A DNA stretch of 7,211 nt from CAVQBP01 sp964448105 (GTDB lineage: Bacteria > Bacteroidota > Ignavibacteria > Ignavibacteriales > Ignavibacteriaceae), in assembly GCA_964448105.1 (NCBI GenBank), contig CAYUVK010000161.1, positions 1 through 7,211 on the forward strand, written 5' to 3'. Shown here piece by piece: positions 1 to 7,079 of this stretch. A program made the translations under genes and the position numbers. How positions within the stretch are numbered: the stretch's first letter is position 1; each line of letters begins with the position of its first letter. The notes beneath the pieces were generated by a model. It was not told the DNA's origin. It saw only the letters and a program-made list of their open reading frames with translations, and did no database searches.

Positions 1-1657
1 TGTATTCTCCGGAGGACTGAACTTTATTGACCAATGTTTTGACCTCCCGTCCGAGGCAATCAAATACTTTTAATGACACTAATTCCTGGTCGGGAATTGA
101 ATATTTTATTTGTGTTGTAGGGTTAAACGGATTCGGATAGTTTTGCTGTAATTTGAATTTCAACGGAACAGCTTTAATCTGCTCATCCTGAATCCCGGTT
201 AACTCAGTGGCTGTGCCTTTTAGTTTCACAATCATCGGATTAGCGACTTCTTTTAAATTATGATAGATTCTTAAGGTATCGCTCAGGATTCCAGATTGTT
301 TAGGCGTCCAGCTCACCTCAATAGTAAGCGCTTGCATTGGTTTGATTTCGGAATTTATGTTGCCGCTAACAGAAAGTTCATTTTTATTATCAACCGTGAT
401 ACTATCAATACTTAGGCTTTTAGTACTTAAATTCGAGAGTGTAATTTCTTTTGAAGAGATTTTATCTACTATTGTGGCTGGAATTGTCAATTGGTCGGGG
501 ATCTTTATATCTTCATTATGGAAATCCGGAAAAATATCAGCAAAAGGCCCACCATAGGCACCGATATCATTTCGTGTTGAACCTAAAGAAGGAAGTTTTG
601 CATAGCCTGGATTTGTATTGTCTTCAATTTCACTAAAGGTAGTATCAGGATTTCCTGCATCTATGCATGACGAATTTGGATTGAGAATAAACTTTGATTC
701 ACTAAACTCCGGATAGCTGTTAAAAATGTTTGGTTTACTATTGAAAACCTGATCGGTAAAACAGTATTCAAATATATCATCATTGTCCATCCCTTTTACC
801 TGATCGTCAATATCAATATTTCCCCAAACAATATTATTCCTGTAAGCAGAATTAGGAGTACGGTTAAAAATCCCCGCTGCATCACGATTGCAAATATTGC
901 CAACGATAGTATTGTTTTCGACTATTGAACTAAGATTAATGTCGATAAATAAGGCACCCCTGCCTGTAGTAGTATTATGATATATTATATTATTTCTAAT
1001 AACTCCATGTGACTCGTTAAGTACAATACCGGCCGCATACGCATAGGTACCATTTGCACTGATGGTCCTGTTATTCATAATTACATTATTATATATTTTG
1101 GGATTGCTACAAAAAGTACTTATTCCACCACCACCATTATAATCGTGTCCACTAATAGCATTAGCGTGGTTATCAATTATCAGGTTATTTTTTACAGTAG
1201 CATTCGATTCATTAAAAAATATACCGCCACCTTCGACAGTAATTTTACCATCATATTTTGTGGTAGTTTTAAGATCGGATAAAAAATAAATTGTACCTCC
1301 ACCTTCGGTTAGGGTGAATCCCTGTAAAACGGCATTTGAATCTTCGCCACTAAACATAACACAACTTGCTGAGTCCGGATTTGTCGCCATGCTGCCGTTT
1401 ATAATTGTATTTAAAATATGATCGGGATTATGATCCAAGATAAATTTACTGGCAACCACTATCGATTTCCCATTGAATTTAATATTCTCATAATATGTGC
1501 CTTCATCCACCAGTACAGTATCTCCTTGTTGAGCCATATTAATTCCATCCTGAATTGTTCCGGCATTATCTGGTATATGAATAATTGATCCAATAGCTAA
1601 ACCTGAAAACAACAAAATAAACGATAAAGTAATACATGAAAAAATATATTTAAACAT
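1..1657 (-). CDS. Secreted beta-helix protein with Ig-like module and T9SS sorting domain (3' end outside window)
   Basis: The frame is open for 552 codons from ATG at 1657 to the left edge, with no stop in the window, so the C-terminus is missing. Residues 1-21 form a signal peptide (short basic start, hydrophobic core, cleavage near SGLA). Residues 25-345 are rich in Asn/Gly turns of the type NNxI, EGGGI, NGGGGI and ENNTIVGN, spaced like rungs of a right-handed parallel beta-helix (pectate-lyase/NosD-like fold). They end in SSCIDAGNPD and NDIGAYGG, a pair seen in 'choice-of-anchor Q' surface proteins. Residues 380-485 resemble an Ig-like HYDIN/ASH-type module, including VSWTPKQSG. Residues 500-552 begin a type A T9SS sorting domain (QQNYPNPFNPTT, then VFDCLGREVKTLV). 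It is inferred to cross the outer membrane through T9SS and act at the cell surface or be released. The ligand or substrate is unknown, and no polysaccharide-lyase catalytic residues could be assigned. Start chosen for its strong SD and signal peptide. Confidence 0.88.
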   Translation of the reverse strand, partial: MFKYIFSCITLSFILLFSGLAIGSIIHIPDNAGTIQDGINMAQQGDTVLVDEGTYYENIKFNGKSIVVASKFILDHNPDHILNTIINGSMATNPDSASCVMFSGEDSNAVLQGFTLTEGGGTIYFLSDLKTTTKYDGKITVEGGGIFFNESNATVKNNLIIDNHANAISGHDYNGGGGISTFCSNPKIYNNVIMNNRTISANGTYAYAAGIVLNESHGVIRNNIIYHNTTTGRGALFIDINLSSIVENNTIVGNICNRDAAGIFNRTPNSAYRNNIVWGNIDIDDQVKGMDNDDIFEYCFTDQVFNSKPNIFNSYPEFSESKFILNPNSSCIDAGNPDTTFSEIEDNTNPGYAKLPSLGSTRNDIGAYGGPFADIFPDFHNEDIKIPDQLTIPATIVDKISSKEITLSNLSTKSLSIDSITVDNKNELSVSGNINSEIKPMQALTIEVSWTPKQSGILSDTLRIYHNLKEVANPMIVKLKGTATELTGIQDEQIKAVPLKFKLQQNYPNPFNPTTQIKYSIPDQELVSLKVFDCLGREVKTLVNKVQSSGEY

Positions 1658-1661
1658 CTCG

Positions 1662-1668
1662 TCCTCCT
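1662..1668 (-). promoter_or_regulatory. Ribosome binding site of the beta-helix gene
   Basis: Read on the minus strand, AGGAGGA lies four bases before the ATG at 1657. It is a near-perfect anti-16S match and fixes the start. The same AGGAGGACG string precedes the S9 peptidase gene. Confidence 0.8.
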
Positions 1669-1844
1669 GATAAATCGAAGTTAATAAACCAATTAGTTTT
1701 TGAATAATTCGGGTGCAAGATATGTAACAGGAAACAGCAGATTCGACTCGATATATATATTTGTCCGTTTTTATGGAAAAAAACTAATGATTAGAAGATA
1801 CACATACTTTAAGGCAGGAAGGAAATACAAATTAGATAGCTACT

Positions 1845-2933
1845 TCACCCGGATTGTTTGTATCTGTATTCTTTTGGTGTGAGCCCCATATGCTTTTTAA
1901 AAGCATTATTAAAAGATGATTTGGAATTAAAACCTGTTGTATAAGCTATTTCAAGAATATTCATTTTTTCGGGTGAATCTTTCATCAGATATTGTGTACT
2001 TTCCTTTACACGATAGTGATTCACAAATGGATTAAAACTTTTATTAAATGATTCATTAATAATCCGGGATAGGTGACAAGGTGCAATAGATATTTTTCTG
2101 GCGAGCTGGATAAGATTTAAGGAGGGATCAAGATACAATTTTTCTTGCTCCATAATTTTTTCAAGTTTTTTCAGAGAATCCTTCTTGACGGATCCCTTTA
2201 GATTAGACTTTTGATATTTCTGTGGGTTTTTAAAAATATCGAGTTTTTTTAATGCTGTATACACAATAGCATTCAGCAGAATAAATGAGCATAAAGAAAA
2301 TAAACTGATGTAGTAGGGACACCAGTTGATGAGATGCAACATATTGCCAAGAAAAAAGATATAAAAATATATAAACCAGAATGCGATATAAACAATCATA
2401 ATATACCGGGCCCACGAGAGTCTTAAATCCTGGATATAAGTAAATAAAGTTTTAAAATTTAAACCATATTTCTGTAATAATTGGTGAATAATAACAACAT
2501 AAAAAATATTTTGTACCAAATAGACAATACCCAATAGCATAATGCCGGGATGCTTTCCCAGCCGCGCAGTGGTAAGTGAAATTATTGTCACATAAATCAT
2601 ACTTAGAATACAGGGCAGAAGATGATAGCTATCTTCAAATTTATGACTGAATTTGTTATTTAAAAGGGATAGGATATAAAAATATACCAGGGGTGCAATG
2701 AGAAAAACGAGTTGATTGGATATCCACAAAAATTTAAAGTAGCGGACATCTATGTCTGATCTGAATAGGATATTATTTATAATTTGTATTATAAATATTG
2801 CAAGAATAGCACGCAGATAATAATTGCCCTTATTTTTTTCCAGTTTATTATTCCCCAAAAAAATGAGAATTAAAATAGACTGAATTATCGCAAAACCGCC
2901 AAAAACGTGAATAATATTATTCTGCAAAAACAT
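1845..2933 (-). CDS. Membrane-anchored AraC-family transcriptional regulator (7TM-HTH)
   Basis: The protein has 362 residues from ATG 2933. An in-frame TTG lies three codons upstream at 2942, but it directly abuts the AGGGG ribosome site, whereas the ATG sits nine bases from it, so the ATG is preferred. The N-terminal half shows about seven hydrophobic helices, near residues 7-27, 38-57, 68-91, 103-121, 130-153, 176-197 and 205-227. A Trp/aromatic-rich stretch (LSWARYIMIVYIAFWFIYF) around 172-190 is typical of Bacteroidota 7TM-AraC proteins. Residues 255-358 form an AraC/XylS DNA-binding domain with two helix-turn-helices: SLNLIQLARKISIAPCHLSR for the first, and ILEIAYTTGFNSKSSFNNAFKKHMGLTPKEYR for the second, which carries the family signature. 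It is inferred to sense an envelope or membrane signal and bind DNA from the inner membrane; the signal is not known. It is divergent from the S9 peptidase gene and lies upstream of the beta-helix gene in the same direction, 187 nt away. No convincing terminator follows it. Confidence 0.9.
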   Translation of the reverse strand: MFLQNNIIHVFGGFAIIQSILILIFLGNNKLEKNKGNYYLRAILAIFIIQIINNILFRSDIDVRYFKFLWISNQLVFLIAPLVYFYILSLLNNKFSHKFEDSYHLLPCILSMIYVTIISLTTARLGKHPGIMLLGIVYLVQNIFYVVIIHQLLQKYGLNFKTLFTYIQDLRLSWARYIMIVYIAFWFIYFYIFFLGNMLHLINWCPYYISLFSLCSFILLNAIVYTALKKLDIFKNPQKYQKSNLKGSVKKDSLKKLEKIMEQEKLYLDPSLNLIQLARKISIAPCHLSRIINESFNKSFNPFVNHYRVKESTQYLMKDSPEKMNILEIAYTTGFNSKSSFNNAFKKHMGLTPKEYRYKQSG

Positions 2934-2942
2934 ATTACTCAA

Positions 2943-2947
2943 CCCCT
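2943..2947 (-). promoter_or_regulatory. Probable ribosome binding site of the 7TM-AraC gene
   Basis: AGGGG on the minus strand lies nine bases before ATG 2933 and has no gap before TTG 2942. The spacing therefore favours the ATG start. Confidence 0.5.
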
Positions 2948-3354
2948 ATTATTACTTATCTCAAATTGTTGATCAAAAAAAAGTGGGTAAATACTCTTCC
3001 TGATTGTGATTCTACGTATAAGATATCCTTGTAAATCGTGAAGTGTAACTAATGATGCGAAGCTGTATAGAGATCTAATTGATTGAAATTTTTAAAGCTT
3101 AGTGCTTTGGTTGGCATCATATTCAAAAGATTTAGTTTTATTAATATCTTGTAAACTGCATCTACAAAATAATTAAGAATAATTTGCCTAATTTTTATAT
3201 TTGTAATTAAATCAATATTCTTGTTGTGGATTGAGGTTTAATTGCAAGGAAACGGTATTTTAATTCTTAACGTATTATACTTCTCACCAATTAGGGATTT
3301 TAAGGTATTATTATTTATTGTACTCAATTTAAGAAGTTAAATTTATTTCACTTC
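2948..3354. other. Divergent intergenic region between regulator and peptidase genes
   Basis: About 400 bases of AT-rich sequence with many stops in all frames and no supportable gene. It should hold the promoters of both divergent genes, but I see no well-spaced -35/-10 pair. A TATATTTG at 3196-3203 resembles the Bacteroidota -7 element (TAnnTTTG) on the peptidase strand, but no TTTG lies at the expected distance upstream. Weak dyads are present: ATGATGC (3052-3058) with GCATCAT (3114-3120), and inside that AAAGC-TTAGT-GCTTT (3094-3108). Their role is unknown. Confidence 0.5.
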
Positions 3355-3363
3355 AGAGGAGGA
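3355..3363 (+). promoter_or_regulatory. Ribosome binding site of the S9 peptidase gene
   Basis: AGAGGAGGA lies four bases before ATG 3368. It is strongly complementary to the 16S 3' end and confirms the start, which also begins a lipoprotein signal peptide. Confidence 0.85.
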
Positions 3364-3367
3364 CGTA

Positions 3368-5440
3368 ATGAAAGCTTCAGTTCATAAGATTATTTCTTTT
3401 ACTCTGCTGCTTGTTTCTATTTTCCTTTTAACTAATTGTTCAACTGAGGAAAAATTAATCCCGAGACAGGCAATATTCGGGAATCCCGATAAAGCTGCTC
3501 TGAAAATTAGTCCAAACCACCAAATGATAAGTTTCTTAGCCCCGGTTAATAATGTACTTAACGTTTGGGTTGCCCCGGCGGACAAACCTGAAGATGCCGC
3601 TGCGATAACAAAAGACACACTCCGCGGTGTACGCATTTACTTCTGGGCATACAATAATGAACAGGTAATTTACCTTCAGGATTTAGGCGGAGACGAAAAC
3701 TGGCAGGTTCATGCTGTTAATGTAAAAACCAAAGAAGATAAGATACTTACTCCATTTGAAGAAATATTGGGACCTGATGGTAAACCGGTAACTCTGCCTA
3801 ACGGTAAAAAATTAAGGCCGAGAGCACAAATCCAGGAAGTAAGTTATAAATATCCAAATGAAATATTAATCGGATTAAATAATCGCAATCCGCAGTTTTT
3901 TGATATATATCGGCTTAATATTAATTCGGGTGATTTGCAAATGATTGAGAAAAACGAAAGGTTTTTGGGCTTTCAGACGGATGATGATTTTAATATAAGA
4001 TATGCAATAGAAAATACTCCCGACGGCGGCAATGAGCTTTTCGTGCCTGACGGTAAAGGCGGCTGGAAATCATTCGATAAAATTCCTATGGAAGACGCAC
4101 TTACTACCTGGCCGATCACATTTGACAAATCAGGAAAAATACTCTATATGATCGACAGCCGGGGACGGAATACTGCGGCTTTGGTTTCGGTTGATCTTAA
4201 AACAGGAAATAAAAAAGTTATTTTTGAAGATCCGCGTGCCGATCTCAGTAATGTAATGATTCATCCAACTGAAAAAACAATTGAAGCTGCCGCTACCGAG
4301 TATCTGCGTACGGAATGGAAGGTGCTGGACAATTCGGTTAAAGCTGATCTTGATTATCTTAAAACAGTTGCCGAAGGAGATTTGAATATAACAAGCCGTT
4401 CGCTTGATAATAATGTGTGGACGGTCGCATATGTAAAGGACGACGGACCTGTTAATTATTATCTTTATGACCTTCCGAATAAAAAAGCAAAGTTCCTTTT
4501 TACCAACAGGAAAGAGCTTGAGAATGTAAAACTTTCAAAAATGTACCCGGTTGAAATTAAATCCCGTGATGGACTTACGCTTGTTAGTTACCTTACCTTA
4601 CCATACAAAAGCGATACAAATTTAGAAGGACGTCCTGACAATCCGCTGCCGATGGTACTTTTTGTACACGGGGGGCCCTGGGCTCGAGATTCATGGGGAT
4701 ATCATTCGTATCATCAATGGCTTGCCAACCGCGGTTATGCTGTACTCAGCGTTAATTACCGTGGCTCTACAGGGTTCGGGAAAGATTTTATAAATGCAGG
4801 CAATAAGGAATGGGCAGGAAAAATGCATGATGATCTTATAGATGCGGTAAACTGGGCAGTAAATGAAAAAATCGCAGATAAAGAAAAAGTTGCAATTATG
4901 GGAGGAAGCTACGGAGGGTATGCAACTTTGGTTGGATTAACTTTTACTCCGGATGAATTTGCATGTGGTGTCGATATTGTCGGCCCTTCCAATCTTCAAA
5001 CGTTGCTTGAAACTATTCCTCCTTACTGGACACCGATGATAAACTTGTTCACTACACGTGTTGGAGACTATCGTACGGAAGAAGGAAAGAAACTGCTCAA
5101 CGCCCGTTCGCCTCTTAATTATGTCGATAAAATAAAAAAAACTCTTCTTATCGGGCAGGGAGCCAATGATCCCCGCGTAAAACAAACAGAATCCGACCAG
5201 ATAGTAAACGCATTACAGGGAAAGAATATTCCTGTTACTTATGTACTTTATCCCGATGAAGGCCACGGTTTTGCAAGACCTGAAAATCGGTTATCTTTTA
5301 ATGCAGTTGCAGAAATTTTTCTCTCTCAAATTCTCGGTGGAAGATTTGAACCAATTGGTAACGATTTCAAAAACTCCAGTATAACAGTTCCAAATGGCTC
5401 GGAGAATATTCCCACTCTTAAGGAAAATCTAAGTGACTAA
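3368..5440 (+). CDS. S9-family serine peptidase (prolyl oligopeptidase/acylaminoacyl-peptidase-like), predicted lipoprotein
   Basis: The protein is 690 residues, a normal length for the S9 dipeptidyl/acylaminoacyl-peptidase group. Residues 1-24 are a type II signal peptide with a hydrophobic core and LLTNC, predicting lipidation at Cys24 (Asn at -1 is less usual). Residues 35-385 look like the N-terminal beta-propeller that gates access by small peptides. Residues 390-655 form the alpha/beta-hydrolase domain. Oxyanion-side motif HGGPWARDSWG is at 434-444 and NYRGSTGFG at 463-471. The nucleophile is Ser514 in GGSYGG, the acid is Asp601 in GANDPRV, and the base is His633 in DEGHGFARPENR, so the catalytic triad is intact. 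The tail GGRFEPIGNDFKNSSITVPNG-like segment (657-678) is, as I recall, common in this family. It is expected to cleave short peptides in the periplasm or at the cell surface, probably for nutrient recovery; exact specificity cannot be read. It is monocistronic: long leader upstream, tandem stops TAA TAG, then a terminator. Codon use is visibly more GC-rich than in the flanking genes. Confidence 0.95.
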   Translation: MKASVHKIISFTLLLVSIFLLTNCSTEEKLIPRQAIFGNPDKAALKISPNHQMISFLAPVNNVLNVWVAPADKPEDAAAITKDTLRGVRIYFWAYNNEQVIYLQDLGGDENWQVHAVNVKTKEDKILTPFEEILGPDGKPVTLPNGKKLRPRAQIQEVSYKYPNEILIGLNNRNPQFFDIYRLNINSGDLQMIEKNERFLGFQTDDDFNIRYAIENTPDGGNELFVPDGKGGWKSFDKIPMEDALTTWPITFDKSGKILYMIDSRGRNTAALVSVDLKTGNKKVIFEDPRADLSNVMIHPTEKTIEAAATEYLRTEWKVLDNSVKADLDYLKTVAEGDLNITSRSLDNNVWTVAYVKDDGPVNYYLYDLPNKKAKFLFTNRKELENVKLSKMYPVEIKSRDGLTLVSYLTLPYKSDTNLEGRPDNPLPMVLFVHGGPWARDSWGYHSYHQWLANRGYAVLSVNYRGSTGFGKDFINAGNKEWAGKMHDDLIDAVNWAVNEKIADKEKVAIMGGSYGGYATLVGLTFTPDEFACGVDIVGPSNLQTLLETIPPYWTPMINLFTTRVGDYRTEEGKKLLNARSPLNYVDKIKKTLLIGQGANDPRVKQTESDQIVNALQGKNIPVTYVLYPDEGHGFARPENRLSFNAVAEIFLSQILGGRFEPIGNDFKNSSITVPNGSENIPTLKENLSD

Positions 5441-5457
5441 TAGAATTAAAAACCTTA

Positions 5458-5505
5458 CTTCGCTGCCTGAATTAAACATTTAAAATTCAGGCTGCGAAGC
5501 TTTTT
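5458..5505 (+). terminator. Rho-independent terminator of the S9 peptidase gene
   Basis: Fifteen-base-pair-class hairpin starting 18 bases after the stop codon. CTTCGC (5458-5463) pairs with GCGAAG (5494-5499), and GCCTGAATT (5465-5473) pairs with AATTCAGGC (5484-5492). A single T-T mismatch separates the two stems, and the AT loop is ten bases. TTTTT follows at 5501-5505. An A-run at 5448-5452 on the other side could make it work weakly in reverse. Confidence 0.9.
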
Positions 5506-5506
5506 G

Positions 5507-5534
5507 TTATCAGCTGAAATTACATAGTTATAAT
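5507..5534 (+). promoter_or_regulatory. Possible sigma-70-like promoter of the beta-propeller gene
   Basis: A perfect TATAAT lies at 5529-5534, with a weak -35 candidate TTATCA at 5507-5512 (four of six matches to TTGACA) and a 16-base spacer. Transcription would start near 5541, leaving a leader of about 37 bases. It sits just after the upstream terminator, as expected for an independent unit. In an AT-rich gap a TATAAT can arise by chance. Confidence 0.3.
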
Positions 5535-5577
5535 AACCGAATCGATAATTCAAAAAAAATCTTGTTGACTTTTTTTG

Positions 5578-6780
5578 ATGTCAAGAATATCTAATTTAAT
5601 AATATATTTAACTTTTTTATTCGTAACATTATTAAATGGTGATATTTATTCGAATTGGATAAAGATCCCTGAAGTTTCTGGAAGTAGCTGTATCTTATCT
5701 TTCGATAATATCATTCTAGTAGGCTCTAATAAAGGTATTTACTGTTCATTTGATAATGCTTCAAGTTGGAAATATTATTCTGTTGATTATCCTTCTGCAA
5801 GTGTAACTGATTTGACTCGAAACAACAACTATATTTTTGCAGCAACATATAACGGTGTTTATTCGTCTGCTGATACAGGAAAGACTTGGAACTCCTTAGG
5901 CCCCTCATTTTCAATCTTATCCGTTTATGCAAAAGATTCAATAGTGTTTGCCTGCATCCAGGGTGGCGGTTTATTTCGTTCGGAAAATAACGGAGAATTA
6001 TGGACGGAAATTGACGGCAATCATTTTTACTCCTACCTGGTTGATGATAGTAAAATTTTTGCAGGAACATTTACAGGAATTTATGAATCGGTTAATGATG
6101 GACTTACTTGGTATCAAACAGGTTTACCAAACAAAATAATAAGTTCTATTTCAAATAATAATAATTATTTTTTTGCAACAAATTACACTTATGGTATTTT
6201 TAGATCATCTGATAAAGGTTTAACATGGTCAGAATTCAATCAAGGTCTTCCTCTCGATAATTTACATCCATATACTGTATTCGCTGTGGATAGTCTGATT
6301 TTTGCAGGTTTAACATCCAATAAAATATATTTATCCAAAAATAACGGTTTAACATGGAAGGAATTTAGTAAGGGTATTGGTATAAGTGAATATACATACC
6401 ATGTTAAATTTGCTGTAAATGGAAATAAGATATTTGTTAGTTTTCTTTATAACAGTCTTTGGTATTGTGATTTATCTGAAATAACAAGTTTAACAGAAAT
6501 AAATAGCAGTACAGCTGATAAATTTATTTTATTTCAAAACTATCCTAATCCGTTTAATCCTATTACTAATATAATTTATTCACTCTTCAAAACTTGTTTT
6601 ATTACAATTAAAGTATACGATCTACTCGGCAAAGAAGTAACGACTTTAGTAAAGGAAGAAAAACAGGCTGGAAATTATAATATAAATTTTAACGCCGTTA
6701 ATCTTTCAAGTGGCGTTTATTTTTATAGAATGCAAGCCGGGACTTTCTCTGAAACAAAAAAATTAATTTTAATAAAATAA
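5578..6780 (+). CDS. Secreted Asp-box (BNR-like) beta-propeller protein with C-terminal T9SS sorting domain
   Basis: The protein has 400 residues from ATG 5578. An in-frame TTG just upstream at 5575 is possible but less likely, and neither has a visible Shine-Dalgarno sequence. Residues 1-25 are a signal peptide, with cleavage near Gly21 or Ser25. Six Asp-box-like motifs (S-x-[DN]-x-x-x-x-W) occur at 57-64, 97-104, 135-142, 171-178, 210-217 and 253-260, at intervals of 36-43 residues. This is the blade spacing of sialidase/YCF48-like propellers. Residues 290-300 (YNSLWYCDLSE) may be a degenerate seventh blade. A complete type A T9SS sorting domain fills residues 316-400: FQNYPNPFNP, VYDLLGKEVTTLV, then LSSGVYFYRMQAG and terminal KKLILIK. 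It is inferred to be exported across the outer membrane and surface-attached or released after removal of the domain. Asp-boxes are structural, and no sialidase arginine triad was identified, so enzyme activity should not be assumed. Base composition is very AT-rich compared with the preceding peptidase gene. Confidence 0.9.
   Translation: MSRISNLIIYLTFLFVTLLNGDIYSNWIKIPEVSGSSCILSFDNIILVGSNKGIYCSFDNASSWKYYSVDYPSASVTDLTRNNNYIFAATYNGVYSSADTGKTWNSLGPSFSILSVYAKDSIVFACIQGGGLFRSENNGELWTEIDGNHFYSYLVDDSKIFAGTFTGIYESVNDGLTWYQTGLPNKIISSISNNNNYFFATNYTYGIFRSSDKGLTWSEFNQGLPLDNLHPYTVFAVDSLIFAGLTSNKIYLSKNNGLTWKEFSKGIGISEYTYHVKFAVNGNKIFVSFLYNSLWYCDLSEITSLTEINSSTADKFILFQNYPNPFNPITNIIYSLFKTCFITIKVYDLLGKEVTTLVKEEKQAGNYNINFNAVNLSSGVYFYRMQAGTFSETKKLILIK
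5746..6357 (+). repeat. Six tandem Asp-box blade repeats within the propeller gene
   Basis: Six protein-level repeats have conserved Trp at residues 64, 104, 142, 178, 217 and 260. The last three share GLTW, and blades five and six keep an identical 12-base string GGTTTAACATGG (6217-6228 and 6346-6357). This is consistent with blade duplication inside the gene. The first blade (SFDNASSW) lacks the usual Gly. Confidence 0.75.
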
Positions 6781-6893
6781 AAATAAACTAATATCAAAAA
6801 ATAGCTAATAAAAAGAAATTAATAATAAACAGTCGAGTTGACCAACCTCTTTAATAAGTAAAAAGCCAGCACTCAATTAAAATCCTTTATGTC

Positions 6894-7079
6894 CTAATTC
6901 TCCCTCTCAAACTTCCTTATCTTCTCATCCATCTCTTTTTTTAGCACTCCAACTTCTTCTAATATCTCATCTTGATTTATCAATTTTTTTCTTTCAAGAA
7001 TTCTTATTAAAACCTGTACTTCGAGCATGTTGGATAAAACCAATTCCTCAATTGATACCATCGGATCATCTTTGGACAT
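6894..7079 (-). CDS. Small helical protein of unknown function (61 aa)
   Basis: The frame is open further upstream to an ATG at 7175, but I choose ATG 7079. TGAGGGG lies four bases before it, and the upstream extension (basic, low-complexity) overlaps a better-looking frame from the preceding gene. The product is 61 residues and strongly charged. A middle helix, roughly residues 8-29 (SIEELVLSNMLEVQVLIRIL), is amphipathic. A second helix, roughly 35-59, has alternating Glu/Lys and Leu/Ile/Val and could form a short coiled coil. There is no signal peptide or membrane segment, so it is probably cytoplasmic. I do not recognise the family with certainty and assign no function. It overlaps the end of the upstream minus-strand frame by 14 bases, suggesting translational coupling in one operon. 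It converges with the propeller gene across a 113-base gap in which I see no good terminator. Confidence 0.65.
   Translation of the reverse strand: MSKDDPMVSIEELVLSNMLEVQVLIRILERKKLINQDEILEEVGVLKKEMDEKIRKFEREN

Noticed and set aside
342..636. Two short plus-strand open frames (71 and 61 codons)
   Set aside because: Both lie wholly inside the minus-strand beta-helix gene and show no ribosome site or domain; they are antisense shadows.
1787..1797. CTAATCATTAG palindrome with a T-run on the minus strand as a terminator after the AraC gene
   Set aside because: The stem is short, has no GC content to stabilise it, and leaves almost no loop.
1700..1882. A 60-codon plus-strand frame between the beta-helix and AraC genes
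   Set aside because: It needs a TTG start, has no ribosome site, and runs into the end of the AraC gene on the other strand. Its composition looks like translated intergenic DNA.
2948..2976. TTGATC, 17-base spacer, AATAAT as a promoter for the AraC gene
   Set aside because: The box spacing is good, but transcription would begin at or inside the AGGGG ribosome site, so it is unlikely to make a functional leader.
3183..3203. TTTG plus TATATTTG as a Bacteroidota-type -33/-7 promoter for the peptidase gene
   Set aside because: The two boxes are only nine bases apart, far short of the roughly 19-base spacing required, and the site is about 165 bases from the start codon.
5324..5440. C-terminal extension of the S9 peptidase beyond the catalytic domain as a novel module
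   Set aside because: The GGR-EPIG-DFK-SS pattern is, as I recall, a usual tail in related S9 peptidases, so it is not unusual.
5726..6070. A 114-codon minus-strand frame
   Set aside because: It is antisense to the propeller gene, whose signal peptide, Asp-boxes and sorting domain are clear; no independent support.
6835..6849. GAGTTGACCAACCTC dyad as a shared terminator between the converging propeller and small genes
   Set aside because: Only about five pairs with a bulge and no real T-run follow; too weak to call.
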